64,000 nucleotides of DNA, from the NCBI RefSeq assembly GCF_016861565.1, contig NZ_BOLK01000001.1, forward strand, positions 124,001 to 188,000, written 5' to 3'. Positions 9,511 through 19,225 of this stretch are shown one piece after another. Position 1 is the first letter of the stretch. Each line of letters starts with the position of its first letter. The notes below the pieces were generated by a model that saw only the letters and a list, made by a program, of their open reading frames with translations, had not been told where the DNA came from and did not search any database. This DNA is from Secundilactobacillus yichangensis (GTDB lineage: Bacteria; Bacillota; Bacilli; Lactobacillales; Lactobacillaceae). The position numbers and the translations under genes are program-made.

Positions 9511-9539
9511 TTGACAATCTAATTTTTATGAAATATGAT
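9511..9539 (+). promoter_or_regulatory. Promoter for topA
   Basis: TTGACA (9511-9516), a 17-base spacer and TATGAT (9534-9539) precede topA by about 60 bases. A second TATAAT (9479-9484) lies further up without a good -35 box. Confidence 0.75.
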
Positions 9540-9600
9540 GTGAAAGATTTAGTAATCTCGTATCATTAAATATTTAAAACTCATTAGAAGGGGTAATTAG

Positions 9601-11745
9601 ATGGCAGCAACAACTGAAAAAGCAAAAGCAACTAAAGCAAAAGCCACAAAAACTAAAACTGCAAAAACTAAAAGAAGAAAACCACGTAAAAAACTTGTGA
9701 TTGTTGAATCACCTGCTAAAGCGAAAACCATTGAAAAATATCTTGGCCGTACTTATAAAGTAATGGCTAGTTTAGGCCATGTCCGTGATTTACCAAAAAG
9801 TAAAATGGGTGTGGATGTTGACCATGACTATGATCCGCATTACATCTCGATTCGTGGTAAGGGCGACGTTATCAAGGAATTACGTTCCGAAGCTAAAAAG
9901 GCCAAACAAGTCTACCTAGCAGCTGACCCGGACCGTGAAGGCGAATCCATTGCTTGGCATTTATCACATCTACTGAACTTAGACCCAAAGGAAAAGAACC
10001 GGGTGGTCTTTAACGAAATCACTAAAGACGCCGTTAAGGATGCGTTTAAAACACCGCGGACCATTGATATGGACCTGGTGGATGCCCAGCAAGCACGGCG
10101 GATTCTCGACCGTTTAGTGGGTTATTCCATTTCACCGCTGTTATGGAAAAAAGTTAAAAAGGGTCTGTCTGCCGGTCGGGTGCAATCGATTGCGTTGAAG
10201 CTGATCATTGATCGCGAAAATGAAATCAAAGCCTTCGTTCCCGAAGAATACTGGACGATTGATTCTGAATTTAAGCTGAAACGCTCTAAATTTGCTGCTA
10301 GTTTCTGGGGCATCGACGGTAAGAAGCACGATTTGCCGGATAACGATGAAGTTCAAAAGGTGTTAGCGAAGTTAGACCGCGATAAGCCATTTAACATCAC
10401 TAAGGTCACCCGTAAGGAACGTAAACGGACACCGCAGCCGCCATTTACGACTTCGGCAATGCAACAGGAAGCTAACAAGAAGCTGAACTTTAGAACGCGT
10501 AAGACCATGATGGCTGCTCAGCAGCTGTATGAAGGCATCAATATTGGTAAGGAAGGCTCTCAAGGGCTGATTACCTATATGCGGACCGATTCCACTCGAA
10601 TCTCGGTTATTGCTAAGCACGAAGCTTCTTCCTTCATCCACGAAAAGTATGGGGCAGAGTATGCCGCTACGAAGCCAATCAAGGGAAAGCTGCCAGAAGG
10701 CGCTCAGGATGCCCATGAAGCCATTCGGCCATCATCCGTTTACCGGACACCAGCTGACTTGAAGCAGTATTTGACTAATGATCAATACAAGCTCTACTCC
10801 TTGATCTGGAACCGGTTCATGGCCAGTCAAATGACCAATGCCGTCATGGACACCATGGCAGTCACAATTGAACAAAATGGCGTGACGTTCCGGGCTAACG
10901 GCTCCAAGCTGAAGTTTGACGGTTTCTTAAAGATCTACAAGGACGGTAAGGAAAAGGATAATTTGCTGCCTGACCTTAACGAAGGCGACCAATTAACCTT
11001 ATCTAAAACTGATCCGGCACAACACTTTACTCAGCCACCGGCTCGCTATTCTGAAGCCAACTTGATCAAAGCGTTGGAAGAAAACGGTGTTGGCCGGCCA
11101 TCAACCTATGCACCAACACTAGATACCATTCAACGGCGTTACTACGTTAAATTGGTGGGCCGTCGGTTTGAACCGACCGAACTAGGCGAGATCGTCAATA
11201 CCATTATTCAGGATTATTTCCCAGACGTTGTCGATATCAATTTTACGGCCGATTTGGAAAAGCAGCTTGATGGGATTGAAGAAGGTAATCAAGACTGGGT
11301 AAAGGTCGTTGATACCTTCTACAAGCCATTTTCTAAGGAAGTCAGTCACGCTCAAGATACGATCGAAAAGATTCAAATCAAAGACGAACCCGCTGGGTTT
11401 GACTGCGATATCTGCGGTGCGCCAATGGTGATTAAAATGGGCCGTTACGGCAAGTTCTACGCCTGCTCCCGGTTCCCAGATTGTCGGAATACCAAGCCAA
11501 TTGTTAAAGAAATCGGTGTGGTTTGTCCGAAGTGTCATGAAGGCCAAGTGATTGAACGAAAGTCCAAGAAGAATCGTCTGTTCTACGGTTGTTCCCGTTA
11601 TCCTGACTGTGATTTTGTCACCTGGGATAAGCCGGTTGGCCGTGATTGTCCTAAGGATGGTCACTTCTTAGTTGAAAAGAAGATCAAAGGCGGCGTACAA
11701 GTGATTTGCCCGAATGGCGATTACGAAGAACCCGTTCAAAAATAA
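9601..11745 (+). CDS. topA: DNA topoisomerase I
   Basis: Relaxes negative supercoils. A Lys/Ala/Thr-rich tail of about 30 residues precedes the TOPRIM domain ([17 protein letters not shown] with Glu36, DPDREGE at 109-115). The active-site Tyr326 is in [10 protein letters not shown]. The C-terminus carries zinc-ribbon units with Cys-x2-Cys pairs (CDIC, CPKC) and CSRFPDC/CSRYPDC. 714 residues; RBS AGAAGGGG. The basic N-terminal extension probably aids DNA binding (inference). Confidence 0.97.
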   Translation: MAATTEKAKATKAKATKTKTAKTKRRKPRKKLVIVESPAKAKTIEKYLGRTYKVMASLGHVRDLPKSKMGVDVDHDYDPHYISIRGKGDVIKELRSEAKKAKQVYLAADPDREGESIAWHLSHLLNLDPKEKNRVVFNEITKDAVKDAFKTPRTIDMDLVDAQQARRILDRLVGYSISPLLWKKVKKGLSAGRVQSIALKLIIDRENEIKAFVPEEYWTIDSEFKLKRSKFAASFWGIDGKKHDLPDNDEVQKVLAKLDRDKPFNITKVTRKERKRTPQPPFTTSAMQQEANKKLNFRTRKTMMAAQQLYEGINIGKEGSQGLITYMRTDSTRISVIAKHEASSFIHEKYGAEYAATKPIKGKLPEGAQDAHEAIRPSSVYRTPADLKQYLTNDQYKLYSLIWNRFMASQMTNAVMDTMAVTIEQNGVTFRANGSKLKFDGFLKIYKDGKEKDNLLPDLNEGDQLTLSKTDPAQHFTQPPARYSEANLIKALEENGVGRPSTYAPTLDTIQRRYYVKLVGRRFEPTELGEIVNTIIQDYFPDVVDINFTADLEKQLDGIEEGNQDWVKVVDTFYKPFSKEVSHAQDTIEKIQIKDEPAGFDCDICGAPMVIKMGRYGKFYACSRFPDCRNTKPIVKEIGVVCPKCHEGQVIERKSKKNRLFYGCSRYPDCDFVTWDKPVGRDCPKDGHFLVEKKIKGGVQVICPNGDYEEPVQK

Positions 11746-11765
11746 TTACGAGAATATTAAGTTTG

Positions 11766-11806
11766 ACCAACCTTGACCAAATGTATTGCATCGGGGTTGG
11801 TTTTTT
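11766..11806 (+). terminator. Terminator between topA and xerC
   Basis: ACCAACC (11766-11772) pairs with GGTTGGT (11795-11801) and is followed by TTTTTT. The loop is long, so it may be a partial terminator. Confidence 0.55.
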
Positions 11807-11835
11807 GTTAAATTACCATCATGGAGGCGGTTAAC

Positions 11836-12747
11836 ATGGCAACACCAGTTGAATTGTTTATCACCTACCTGGAAAGTGAACGGCAGTATTCACCTGAGAC
11901 TGTTAAAGCCTACCGTGAAGACCTGGCAGCGTTTCAAGCGTTTTTGGACCAGACCGGTGGTAACACGGATCTGCTGTCGGTGTCAAAGTTAGACGTTCAG
12001 GTATACCTTAGTCAGCTTTACGACGAGCACAAGGCACGTACCACAATTGCACGTAAGATCTCCAGTTTACGGTCGTTTTACGATTTTTTGATCCGCGACG
12101 ATCAAGTGAAGGTTAATCCGTTTGCCTACGTGACGTTAAAGAAACGGCCACATCCATTACCCCGATTTTTCTACGAAAAGGAAATGACGGCGCTGTTTAA
12201 GGCCGCTAGTGAGAATCCGGATCCGCTGTTAGCAAAGCGAGATTCCGCCATTCTCGAAGTCCTTTACGCCACCGGTATCCGGGTCAGCGAGCTCTGTGGG
12301 TTGACGTTAAACGCCGTCGATTTTGACGGTCAGCTAATGCTGATTCATGGGAAGGGTAATAAGGAGCGCTACGTTCCCTTTGGCAATTACGCTAAGAATG
12401 CGCTCCAGACTTACCTGAAGGTGACTCGAGCACCATTGATGGCGCAGTACCACAAGGAACATGATGTGGTCTTCATCAACCATTATGGTGATCCAATCAC
12501 CGCAACCGGGGTGGAATACGTTTTGAATCAAATGATCGACCGCAGTACTTTAACGGGTGATATTCATCCGCATATGCTGCGGCACACGTTTGCCACTCAC
12601 TTACTGAATCACGGTGCTGACTTGCGAACCGTTCAGGAACTTTTGGGTCACAGCAGCTTATCCACGACTCAAATTTACACCCACGTGACCAAGTCGCAGC
12701 TTCAGCGTGATTATCGTCGTTATTTTCCGCGTGCTACACATGATTAA
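11836..12747 (+). CDS. xerC: Tyrosine recombinase XerC
   Basis: Site-specific recombinase that resolves chromosome dimers at dif. The catalytic set is complete: Arg149 (ATGIRVSEL), Lys173, His246 and Arg249 (HMLRH), His272 (LGHSS) and Tyr281 (IYTHV). An N-terminal SAM-like core-binding domain (about 1-95) precedes it. The start at 11836 is chosen because GGAGGCGG lies 8-9 bases upstream; an ATG 15 bases earlier precedes that site. It heads the xerC-hslV-hslU unit. A XerS-type recombinase also occurs at 34.1 kb. Confidence 0.95.
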   Translation: MATPVELFITYLESERQYSPETVKAYREDLAAFQAFLDQTGGNTDLLSVSKLDVQVYLSQLYDEHKARTTIARKISSLRSFYDFLIRDDQVKVNPFAYVTLKKRPHPLPRFFYEKEMTALFKAASENPDPLLAKRDSAILEVLYATGIRVSELCGLTLNAVDFDGQLMLIHGKGNKERYVPFGNYAKNALQTYLKVTRAPLMAQYHKEHDVVFINHYGDPITATGVEYVLNQMIDRSTLTGDIHPHMLRHTFATHLLNHGADLRTVQELLGHSSLSTTQIYTHVTKSQLQRDYRRYFPRATHD

Positions 12748-12767
12748 AGAAAGCAGGGGTTAACACA

Positions 12768-13310
12768 ATGCCAGTAAAATTTGAGGCAACTACCATCGTT
12801 GCCGTGCGTCATAATGGGCACAATGCCATGGCCGGAGACGGTCAAGTTACAATGGGTGAAAAAGTGATTATGAAGGGTACCGCACATAAGGTCCGCCGAA
12901 TCTACAACGATAAGGTAGTCGTTGGCTTTGCCGGTAGTGTGGCTGACGCCTTTAAACTCGAAGAAAAATTTGAAGCTCGGCTGAACGAATTTTCCGGTAA
13001 CCTTGAACGGGCTGCCGTTGAACTCGCTCAGGATTGGCGTTCAGACCAAAATTTACAAAAACTGGAAGCACTGCTGATTGTCATGAATGATAAGGATATG
13101 CTGCTGGTTTCTGGTTCCGGTGAAGTGATTGCCCCAGATGATGACATTTTAGCCATCGGTTCCGGTGGTAATTTCGCCCAAGCCGCCGCAACTGCGCTGC
13201 ACCACCATGCTAAAGACATGAGTGCTAAAGAAATTGCCGAAACGGCCATTGGTATTGCCGGTGACATCGACATTTTTACAAACCACAACATCATTTCCGA
13301 AGAATTATAA
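12768..13310 (+). CDS. hslV: HslV, ATP-dependent protease proteolytic subunit
   Basis: Threonine protease ring that degrades proteins unfolded by HslU. The N-terminus has a 7-residue leader before [10 protein letters not shown], so Thr8 or the next Thr becomes the nucleophile after processing. The [11 protein letters not shown] block is conserved. 180 residues, RBS AAGCAGGGG, 20 bases after xerC and 23 bases before hslU. Confidence 0.95.
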   Translation: MPVKFEATTIVAVRHNGHNAMAGDGQVTMGEKVIMKGTAHKVRRIYNDKVVVGFAGSVADAFKLEEKFEARLNEFSGNLERAAVELAQDWRSDQNLQKLEALLIVMNDKDMLLVSGSGEVIAPDDDILAIGSGGNFAQAAATALHHHAKDMSAKEIAETAIGIAGDIDIFTNHNIISEEL

Positions 13311-13333
13311 CCCAACAGAAAGCAGGGATTTGA

Positions 13334-14746
13334 TTGGATCCAATTACAAAAACACCACGCGAAATCGTTTCTCTTCTTGACCAGTACATTATTGGCCAAG
13401 ACGCTGCTAAAAAGTCGATTGCGATTGCTTTACGGAACCGTTACCGCCGTATGCAGCTGTCAAAGGACATGCAAGATGAAATTACGCCTAAAAACATGCT
13501 CATGATTGGCCCCACTGGGGTTGGTAAAACTGAATTGGCACGTCGTTTAGCTAAAATTGTGAAAGCACCATTCGTTAAGGTTGAAGCTACCAAGTTTACC
13601 GAAGTCGGTTACGTTGGCGGTGACGTGGAATCCATGGTTCGTAACCTGGTTGACGTTTCCGTCAAAATGGAAAAGGATAACCAGTTCGAAAACGTCCGTG
13701 CTGAAGCCACGAAACGTGCTAATAATCGGTTAGTCAAATTATTGGTACCTGGCAAAAAACCGAAGCAAAACCAACAGGCTGACTTTTCTAACCTGATGAA
13801 CATGTTTTCTCAAATGCAAAAGGGTGATATGCCAACCGCTGAAGAACCTAAGGAAGAAGTCACTGACGAAATTAAGAACCAGCGTATGTCAGTTTCCGAC
13901 CAATTGGCTCACGGTTTGCTGGAAAACTCCGAAGTTGAAATTGAAATGGATGATCCGCAACAAGCTATGGCTGGCAATAACCCGATGATGAACCAAATGG
14001 GTATTGATTTAAGTTCGACGTTAGGCCAAATGATGCCTAAAAAGCGTATCAAGCGGACGGTGCCCGTTTCAGAAGCTCGTGAGATCTTGATTAAGGAAGA
14101 ATCCGAAGAGCTGGTTAATAATGCTGATATTAACCACGATGCCATTCAACGGGCACAAGATACTGGTATTATCTTCATCGATGAAATCGATAAGATCACT
14201 TCAAAGTCTGATAAAAACAGTGGTGAAGTTTCCCGTGAGGGTGTTCAGCGTGACATTTTACCAATCGTTGAAGGCACCCAAGTACAGACGAAGTACGGTG
14301 CCATTAACACCGATCACATCCTGTTTATTGCCGCCGGTGCCTTTGCTGAAAGCAAACCAAGCGATTTGATTGCTGAGTTGCAAGGCCGGTTCCCAATCCG
14401 GGTTGAGCTGGATGAATTAAGCCAGGAAGACTTCGTTAAGATCCTGACTGAACCCAATAACGCTTTAGTTAAGCAATACATTGCGTTGATCGGCACGGAT
14501 AACATCAAGGTGACCTTCACCATTGAAGCGATTAACCGCATCGCGGAGCTGGCTTATCAGCTGAACCACGAGAACCAAAATATTGGTGCTCGTCGACTGC
14601 ATACCGTGCTTGAAAAACTGCTGGAAGACTTGCTTTACGAGGGGCCGGATATGCAGATGGGTGATATTACCATTACCGAAAGCTACGTCAATGATAAAAT
14701 CGGCAACATTGTTAAAAACAAGGATCTGTCACGTTATATTCTTTAA
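13334..14746 (+). CDS. hslU: HslU, AAA+ unfoldase of the HslUV protease
   Basis: ATPase that unfolds substrates and feeds them to HslV. It has Walker A GPTGVGKT at residues 59-66, Walker B IIFIDEIDKI near 275, an I-domain between them with Met/Gln-rich linker, and the C-terminal tail ending RYIL that activates HslV. Start is TTG at 13334 with AGCAGGGA upstream. 470 residues. The codY gene that follows in bacilli is absent here; a terminator comes next. Confidence 0.95.
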   Translation: MDPITKTPREIVSLLDQYIIGQDAAKKSIAIALRNRYRRMQLSKDMQDEITPKNMLMIGPTGVGKTELARRLAKIVKAPFVKVEATKFTEVGYVGGDVESMVRNLVDVSVKMEKDNQFENVRAEATKRANNRLVKLLVPGKKPKQNQQADFSNLMNMFSQMQKGDMPTAEEPKEEVTDEIKNQRMSVSDQLAHGLLENSEVEIEMDDPQQAMAGNNPMMNQMGIDLSSTLGQMMPKKRIKRTVPVSEAREILIKEESEELVNNADINHDAIQRAQDTGIIFIDEIDKITSKSDKNSGEVSREGVQRDILPIVEGTQVQTKYGAINTDHILFIAAGAFAESKPSDLIAELQGRFPIRVELDELSQEDFVKILTEPNNALVKQYIALIGTDNIKVTFTIEAINRIAELAYQLNHENQNIGARRLHTVLEKLLEDLLYEGPDMQMGDITITESYVNDKIGNIVKNKDLSRYIL

Positions 14747-14758
14747 TGACGGCAAACT

Positions 14759-14800
14759 AAAAACGTCTAATTACCATTTTGGGTAATTAGACGTTTTTGA
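14759..14800. terminator. Bidirectional terminator between hslU and alcohol dehydrogenase gene
   Basis: Perfect inverted repeat of 17 bases (14759-14775 and 14782-14798, AAAAACGTCTAATTACC and its complement) with A and T tracts at both ends. Confidence 0.9.
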
Positions 14801-14819
14801 TTAATTTTAACTATTGAGC

Positions 14820-15866
14820 TTAATCTTCACCGATCTTCAAAACGCAAGCCCCGCGAATATCGCCTTTTTTAACGTAGCGCAAAGCTTCATCCGCTTTATC
14901 AAAGGCGTACGGCGTGGTTTCAGGATGAATGTCCAGCCGGTCTGCCAGTTTCAGGAACTGTTCGCCATCGTGGCGGGTGTTGGACTCAACACTGGTTAAA
15001 TTCTTCTCGTGGAAGATGTGATCCTGGTAATTTAAGGACGGGATGTCAGTCAGGTGAATACCGGCTAATGCTAGCGTACCACCGGGTGCTAAACCTTCCA
15101 GTGCCTTTGGGACAATGTCACCAACTGGCGCAAAGATGATCGAGGAATCCAGTTTAACGGGTGGCAGATCATAGGCACCAGCGGCTGATTTGGCACCCAG
15201 TGACAAAGCAAACTTTTGAGCGTCCTTGCCCCGCGTCAGCACGTGAACTTCGATGCCTTGATCAATGGCTAGCTGTGCGGTGATATGAGCTGAACCGCCA
15301 AAACCATAGAGTCCAAGCCGGCCACCAGCTGGAATGTTGGCCCGACGAAATGCCCGGTAGCCAATAATACCGGCACACAATAGTGGGGAAGCCGTTTCTG
15401 AAGCAAAGCGTTCAGGAATCCGGTAAGCGAAGCCCTCAGGAACCGTGGTGTATTCCGCGTAACCGCCATCGTGATCCCAGCCGGTATACTTTGAATTAGG
15501 GCAAAGGTTCTCGCGGCCGGAACGGCAGTATTGACAAACCCCGCAGGTCCAGCGCAGCCACGGCACACCAATGCGGTCACCAAGTTCAAAACGGTGGGCG
15601 TCAGGTCCAATTGCGACCACCTCACCGACGATTTCGTGACCGGGGGTAACGTGTTCTTGATGCACTGGCAAATCGCCCTCAGACACGTGTAAATCAGTGT
15701 GGCAGACACCACAGGTCAATACCCGGACTAAAACTTCACCGCGTTTTGGTGTCGGTACCGGTTTGGTTGTAAACTCTAACGGACTTTTTTCACCATCGAT
15801 GGGGTCGGGCTGGGTAACCGCCCAAGCACGCATGGTGGTTGGTAAATTAGAAACAGCAGTTGTCAT
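14820..15866 (-). CDS. Zinc-dependent alcohol dehydrogenase
   Basis: 348-residue medium-chain dehydrogenase. Catalytic zinc ligands are seen in CGVCHTDLH and GHEIVGEV; the structural zinc lobe is the four-Cys run [15 protein letters not shown]; the Rossmann motif is [11 protein letters not shown]. It interconverts alcohols and aldehydes with NAD(P)H. The ATG at 15866 has AGAGGCG upstream and the expected N-terminus; an in-frame ATG 29 codons earlier overlaps the promoter. It is divergent from the LacX-like gene. A palindrome in the leader suggests repression. Confidence 0.9.
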   Translation of the reverse strand: MTTAVSNLPTTMRAWAVTQPDPIDGEKSPLEFTTKPVPTPKRGEVLVRVLTCGVCHTDLHVSEGDLPVHQEHVTPGHEIVGEVVAIGPDAHRFELGDRIGVPWLRWTCGVCQYCRSGRENLCPNSKYTGWDHDGGYAEYTTVPEGFAYRIPERFASETASPLLCAGIIGYRAFRRANIPAGGRLGLYGFGGSAHITAQLAIDQGIEVHVLTRGKDAQKFALSLGAKSAAGAYDLPPVKLDSSIIFAPVGDIVPKALEGLAPGGTLALAGIHLTDIPSLNYQDHIFHEKNLTSVESNTRHDGEQFLKLADRLDIHPETTPYAFDKADEALRYVKKGDIRGACVLKIGED

Positions 15867-15881
15867 GATTATCGCCTCTTG

Positions 15882-15898
15882 TGAAAGAATCTCTTTCA
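15882..15898 (-). promoter_or_regulatory. Operator-like palindrome in the alcohol dehydrogenase leader
   Basis: TGAAAGA-ATC-TCTTTCA is a perfect 7-base inverted repeat located between the predicted -10 box and the start codon, a position fit for a repressor. Confidence 0.5.
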
Positions 15899-15908
15899 AG
15901 TTAGTTTT

Positions 15909-15937
15909 ATTGTAGCCACGTTTATGACAGTTCGCAA
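15909..15937 (-). promoter_or_regulatory. Promoter for alcohol dehydrogenase
   Basis: Read on the minus strand: TTGCGA, a 17-base spacer, TACAAT. It lies about 45 bases before the ATG. Confidence 0.65.
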
Positions 15938-15986
15938 GGTGATGCATTTGCATTCATAACCGAATTAAGTAAACTGAATCCAGCAG

Positions 15987-16015
15987 TTGAAAGCGGTTAA
16001 CTAATGGTCTATACT
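15987..16015 (+). promoter_or_regulatory. Promoter for the LacX-like gene
   Basis: TTGAAA (15987-15992), a 17-base spacer and TATACT (16010-16015) lie about 36 bases before the GTG start. Confidence 0.75.
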
Positions 16016-16050
16016 AATCTTGAAGACTGATCAGAAATGGGGTTTTTACA

Positions 16051-16932
16051 GTGATTGAACTTAAAAATGATGATTTACAAGTTAAGTTAAATGAACATGG
16101 TGCCGAATTGACCAGTGTCAAAAGTGCTGATGACCAGATTGAATACATGTGGCAGGCAGATCCTAAGTTTTGGGGCCGTCACGCACCAGTTTTGTTTCCA
16201 ATCGTTGGCCGTTTAAAGGATGACCAGTATACGGTTAACGGTCAGACCTATCATATGACGCAGCACGGGTTTGCCCGGGACATGGATTTCATGGTGATCG
16301 AACACGAAGATGACCACGCTATTTTCCAATTAGAAGCCACGGAGGAAACCAAGGAGAAGTTTCCCTTTGATTTTACGTTACAAGTCACTTTCACCCTTGA
16401 AGGGCACACTTTATCGGTTCACTACACGGTAACTAACCCTAGCAACGACGTCACGTTACCATTTTCAATCGGTGGGCATCCAGCCTTTAACGTTCCGCTA
16501 GAGCCAGGTAACGGTGACTTTAGTGATTATTTCATCACTGTTGCTCCTAAAAAAGCTTATCAGCAGATTCCGTTGGTAGGGCCTTACAACGACGTTAAGC
16601 ACGAGAAAACGTTGAATTTGAGTACCCCAATGGTGCTTGATCATGATCTGTTTGATCAGGATGCATTGATTCTGGATTTGGATCACGTTGAAACGACTTT
16701 GATGCTAAGTACTCAGTTGAACGATCACGGTGTAGCGCTGACTTTGCAAAATGCGCCGTACGTCGGTATCTGGTCGCCATACCCAAAGAAAGCGCCGTTT
16801 GTTTGCCTAGAACCATGGTGGGGGATTGCTGACAGCGTTGACAGCGACGGTGATTTTGCCCATAAGATGAGTATCCATAACGCTGGGCCTAAAAAATCAT
16901 TTAACGCTGGTTTTCAGGTTCGCTTTTTCTAA
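16051..16932 (+). CDS. Aldose 1-epimerase family protein (LacX-like mutarotase)
   Basis: 293-residue galactose-mutarotase-like protein with motifs GRHAPVLFPIVGRL, TQHGFARD and GGHPAFN, which carry the conserved Arg and catalytic His residues. The LacX subfamily is thought to interconvert anomers of sugars or sugar phosphates. Start is GTG at 16051 with a purine-rich AATGGGG site. It is monocistronic; the mobile TnpB element begins about 30 bases after the stop. Confidence 0.85.
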   Translation: MIELKNDDLQVKLNEHGAELTSVKSADDQIEYMWQADPKFWGRHAPVLFPIVGRLKDDQYTVNGQTYHMTQHGFARDMDFMVIEHEDDHAIFQLEATEETKEKFPFDFTLQVTFTLEGHTLSVHYTVTNPSNDVTLPFSIGGHPAFNVPLEPGNGDFSDYFITVAPKKAYQQIPLVGPYNDVKHEKTLNLSTPMVLDHDLFDQDALILDLDHVETTLMLSTQLNDHGVALTLQNAPYVGIWSPYPKKAPFVCLEPWWGIADSVDSDGDFAHKMSIHNAGPKKSFNAGFQVRFF

Positions 16933-16960
16933 AATTTAAACAAAAAAGTAGAGCTATGTC

Positions 16961-17130
16961 GTGAACTACTCGTCACTAAAGTAACGAGCTTCTAGGAACA
17001 CCGCTGACTTACACAGCATTCATGGAATGGTGCACAGAGGTTACGGCTATTTACTAAGGCACGTTCCGTGCCAGTCAGTCTGAATACTATGCGGTAGCCT
17101 GCAAGATATTAGTCGCGGCATTGATATCCC
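16961..17130 (-). ncRNA. Candidate omega RNA (reRNA) at the TnpB right end
   Basis: TnpB guide RNAs are made from the 3' end of tnpB and the right-end sequence. Here about 125 bases downstream of the stop hold structured sequence, ending in the hairpin at 16963-16992. The guide would be read from the flank just outside it (16941-16960). This is inferred from position and structure only. Confidence 0.35.
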
Positions 17131-18232
17131 TGTCGTGGTTGATACCACAATTTGGACACCTCCACCGGCGAATATCTAAGGTGTGCTTACCATCATCATA
17201 GCCACAATTGGAACAAAGCTGGGAAGTTTTGCGCGGATTAACAGTGACCAGCTGTTTTCCATACCACGCACACTTATATTCCAGCATGACACGAAGTTTC
17301 CGCCATGACTGGTTGGCAATTGCTCGGGCGAGCTTATGATTTTTCATCAGATTTTTGGCTTTCAAATCTTCAATCTTAATCACATCGTAATGTTTAACCA
17401 GTTCTTTAGTGGCGTTATGCAGATAATTATCCCGTTGATTGGCAATCTTTTCATTATATTTAGCGACCATGTGTCTAGCTTTTTGATAATTTTTGAAATC
17501 TATCAGCTCCCGTGGCTCAATTACTTTATTGTGGTGATCCCAAGCAATTGCTGCTTGGGCCTGATGACGACGTCTCGCCAACCGTTTTTCCCAGTAACGT
17601 TTCCTTTGACTGAGTCGTTTATCAAATCGGACAGTGGGATATTTAATACCATCCGAAGTAATCATGAGATCAGCGACGCCCACATCAATACCAATGGCCT
17701 TACTAGTACTGTTTAATGTCTTAATATCAGTATCAACCAGAATAATGGCATAGAATTTACCGGTAGCGGAGAGCCGAATCGTGACGTTTTTAATTTTGCC
17801 AACTGGTTGTCGTCCAGCTCTAAATCTTAAACGTCCCAACTTAGGCAGCTTAAGATGATGCTGATCGATCACCTGAATATTGTGACTAACGGCGTTACAT
17901 TGATAACTCTGTTTGGGATACTTACGTGATTTGAACCTCGGAAACCCTCTGTGTTCTTTGAACAGTTTTTGATAGGCGTGATGCAAGTCGCGACTCACAT
18001 GCAGCAATGAAGTTGATTCCGCTGCTTTGAGAAACGGGTATTCTTTTTTCAAACACTTAATAATGTAGTTCATACCAAACTCATTAACATAACTGCCACC
18101 ATTGGCATAGCGCTGTTTCTGCATGTCGAGCAGATGATTCCAAACGAAACGGCAGTAACCGAAGTTTGCAATAATCTTCTCTTGCTGCATAGGCGTGGGA
18201 TAGATGCGGGTTTTAATCGCTTTTAGTGTCAT
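17087..18232 (-). CDS. tnpB: RNA-guided endonuclease TnpB (IS200/IS605 family)
   Basis: 381 residues from the ATG at 18232, which has AAAGGATG upstream; a longer in-frame start exists but lacks support. It has an N-terminal wedge/REC region (TLKAIKTRIYPT start) and a RuvC fold with intact catalytic residues Asp183 (GIDVG), Glu288 (KIEDLKAKN) and Asp369 (RDINAA). The zinc finger CSNCG...CPNCG is complete. Known family members cut DNA next to a short motif under guidance of an omega RNA. No frameshift is seen, so it is probably active. Confidence 0.93.
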   Translation of the reverse strand: MTLKAIKTRIYPTPMQQEKIIANFGYCRFVWNHLLDMQKQRYANGGSYVNEFGMNYIIKCLKKEYPFLKAAESTSLLHVSRDLHHAYQKLFKEHRGFPRFKSRKYPKQSYQCNAVSHNIQVIDQHHLKLPKLGRLRFRAGRQPVGKIKNVTIRLSATGKFYAIILVDTDIKTLNSTSKAIGIDVGVADLMITSDGIKYPTVRFDKRLSQRKRYWEKRLARRRHQAQAAIAWDHHNKVIEPRELIDFKNYQKARHMVAKYNEKIANQRDNYLHNATKELVKHYDVIKIEDLKAKNLMKNHKLARAIANQSWRKLRVMLEYKCAWYGKQLVTVNPRKTSQLCSNCGYDDGKHTLDIRRWRCPNCGINHDRDINAATNILQATA

Positions 18233-18372
18233 CACGGAAACATCCTTTGATTTTATCGTTGTCAAACGTATGTTCCCATTATACGATATTCCCAATCGAT
18301 TGCCAACAAATAATGTCAGAAAAAGGCAATTCATCACGTCCTTAAAAGAACGTGTTTCTTTGCCCAAATTCA

Positions 18373-18419
18373 AAAAATAGAGATATGTCAAAAAATTATT
18401 TTGACATATCTCTATTTTT
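18373..18419. terminator. Terminator for plsY (perfect 21-bp hairpin)
   Basis: Arms 18373-18393 and 18399-18419 (core ATAGAGATATGTCAAAA) with a 5-base loop. A/T tracts at both ends allow termination in both directions. It lies 34 bases after the plsY stop. Confidence 0.85.
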
Positions 18420-18453
18420 ACTTATATGATAGTACTTGTGATGCGTACAGCGA

Positions 18454-19089
18454 TTAATCTTGATGAGATTTTTGACGTTTTCGCCGTTTACTTCCCAGAC
18501 CAAAATTCACCAGGTTTTCCGTACCGTCTTTGATGCGCTTAATGTTTGACCGGTGACGCCAAAAAACAAAGATGGTCAAGCAGACCGCTAATGCCGACAG
18601 GTACCAATCCTGAATTATGAAGCATAAAATTGTGATGATCGTAAAACTAACCATTGACGCAAGGCTTACCATGCTGGTTAAATAGATAAGGCTGACAAAA
18701 CAAGTTGCAGCAATCACAAAAAGCAACGGATTGTAAGCGAGTAACATTCCCGCACTGGTTGCAACGGCTTTACCACCCTTAAAATGATCAAAAATCGAGA
18801 TGGTGTGGCCCAGAATAGCCATGAAGCCAAAGACTAAGAGCATGGGTGAATGCGGGCTAATATGAAGGAACCATACTGGTAGAAGCGTTGCAACCGTTCC
18901 CTTTGCTAGATCTAAGATTAAAACGGCGGTGCCGGCAACGGGACCTAACACCCGGTAGGTATTAGTCGTACCGATGTTGCCTGAACCAGCTTTTCGGATA
19001 TCGGTGTGAAAGAAGCCTTTACCGATCCAGACGCCGTTTGGAATCGCGCCTAAGAGGTAGGCAATTATTAATAAAAGTGCGAGTTTCAA
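18454..19089 (-). CDS. plsY: PlsY, glycerol-3-phosphate acyltransferase
   Basis: Membrane enzyme that transfers the acyl group from acyl-phosphate to glycerol 3-phosphate, the first step of phospholipid synthesis. About five hydrophobic segments and the family loops are visible: IPNGVWIGK, SGNIGTTNTYRVLG and FDHFKGGKAVATSAG. The start is taken as TTG at 19089 because GGAGG lies 8 bases upstream and it fits the family N-terminus. An ATG at 19110 precedes this site. The C-terminus is basic (SKRRKRQK). FakB-type DegV proteins in this window feed the same pathway. Confidence 0.9.
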   Translation of the reverse strand: MKLALLLIIAYLLGAIPNGVWIGKGFFHTDIRKAGSGNIGTTNTYRVLGPVAGTAVLILDLAKGTVATLLPVWFLHISPHSPMLLVFGFMAILGHTISIFDHFKGGKAVATSAGMLLAYNPLLFVIAATCFVSLIYLTSMVSLASMVSFTIITILCFIIQDWYLSALAVCLTIFVFWRHRSNIKRIKDGTENLVNFGLGSKRRKRQKSHQD

Positions 19090-19152
19090 GTTCCATTCCT
19101 CCATTGTCATGATGACGTGTCACGGCTAATATTTTAGCATGTTTCCTCCCGC

Positions 19153-19179
19153 TTGACAGAATAATTTTATCGTTATCAT
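19153..19179 (+). promoter_or_regulatory. Possible promoter for parE-parC
   Basis: TTGACA (19153-19158) followed after a short 15-base spacer by TATCAT (19174-19179). The spacing is not ideal. Confidence 0.4.
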
Positions 19180-19225
19180 GAATTCAAAGTAAAAAGTATA
19201 AATAAAGTTGAAAGGGGTCTTTTTG

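Larger units (their letters stand above)
16961..18371 (-). mobile_element. IS200/IS605-type element carrying only tnpB
   Basis: The unit consists of tnpB plus flanking sub-terminal hairpins. On the right-end side GAACTACTCGTCAC / GTAACGAGCTTC form an imperfect hairpin (16963-16992); on the left-end side CACGTCC / GAACGTG form one (18335-18354). No tnpA transposase is present, so it would need one in trans. Outer limits are approximate because these elements make no target duplication. It lies between the LacX-like gene and plsY. Confidence 0.6.

Noticed and set aside
17087-18391. A longer TnpB start at 18391
   Set aside because: The extra 53 residues overlap the left-end hairpin and the plsY terminator and do not match the family N-terminus TLKAIKTRIYP.
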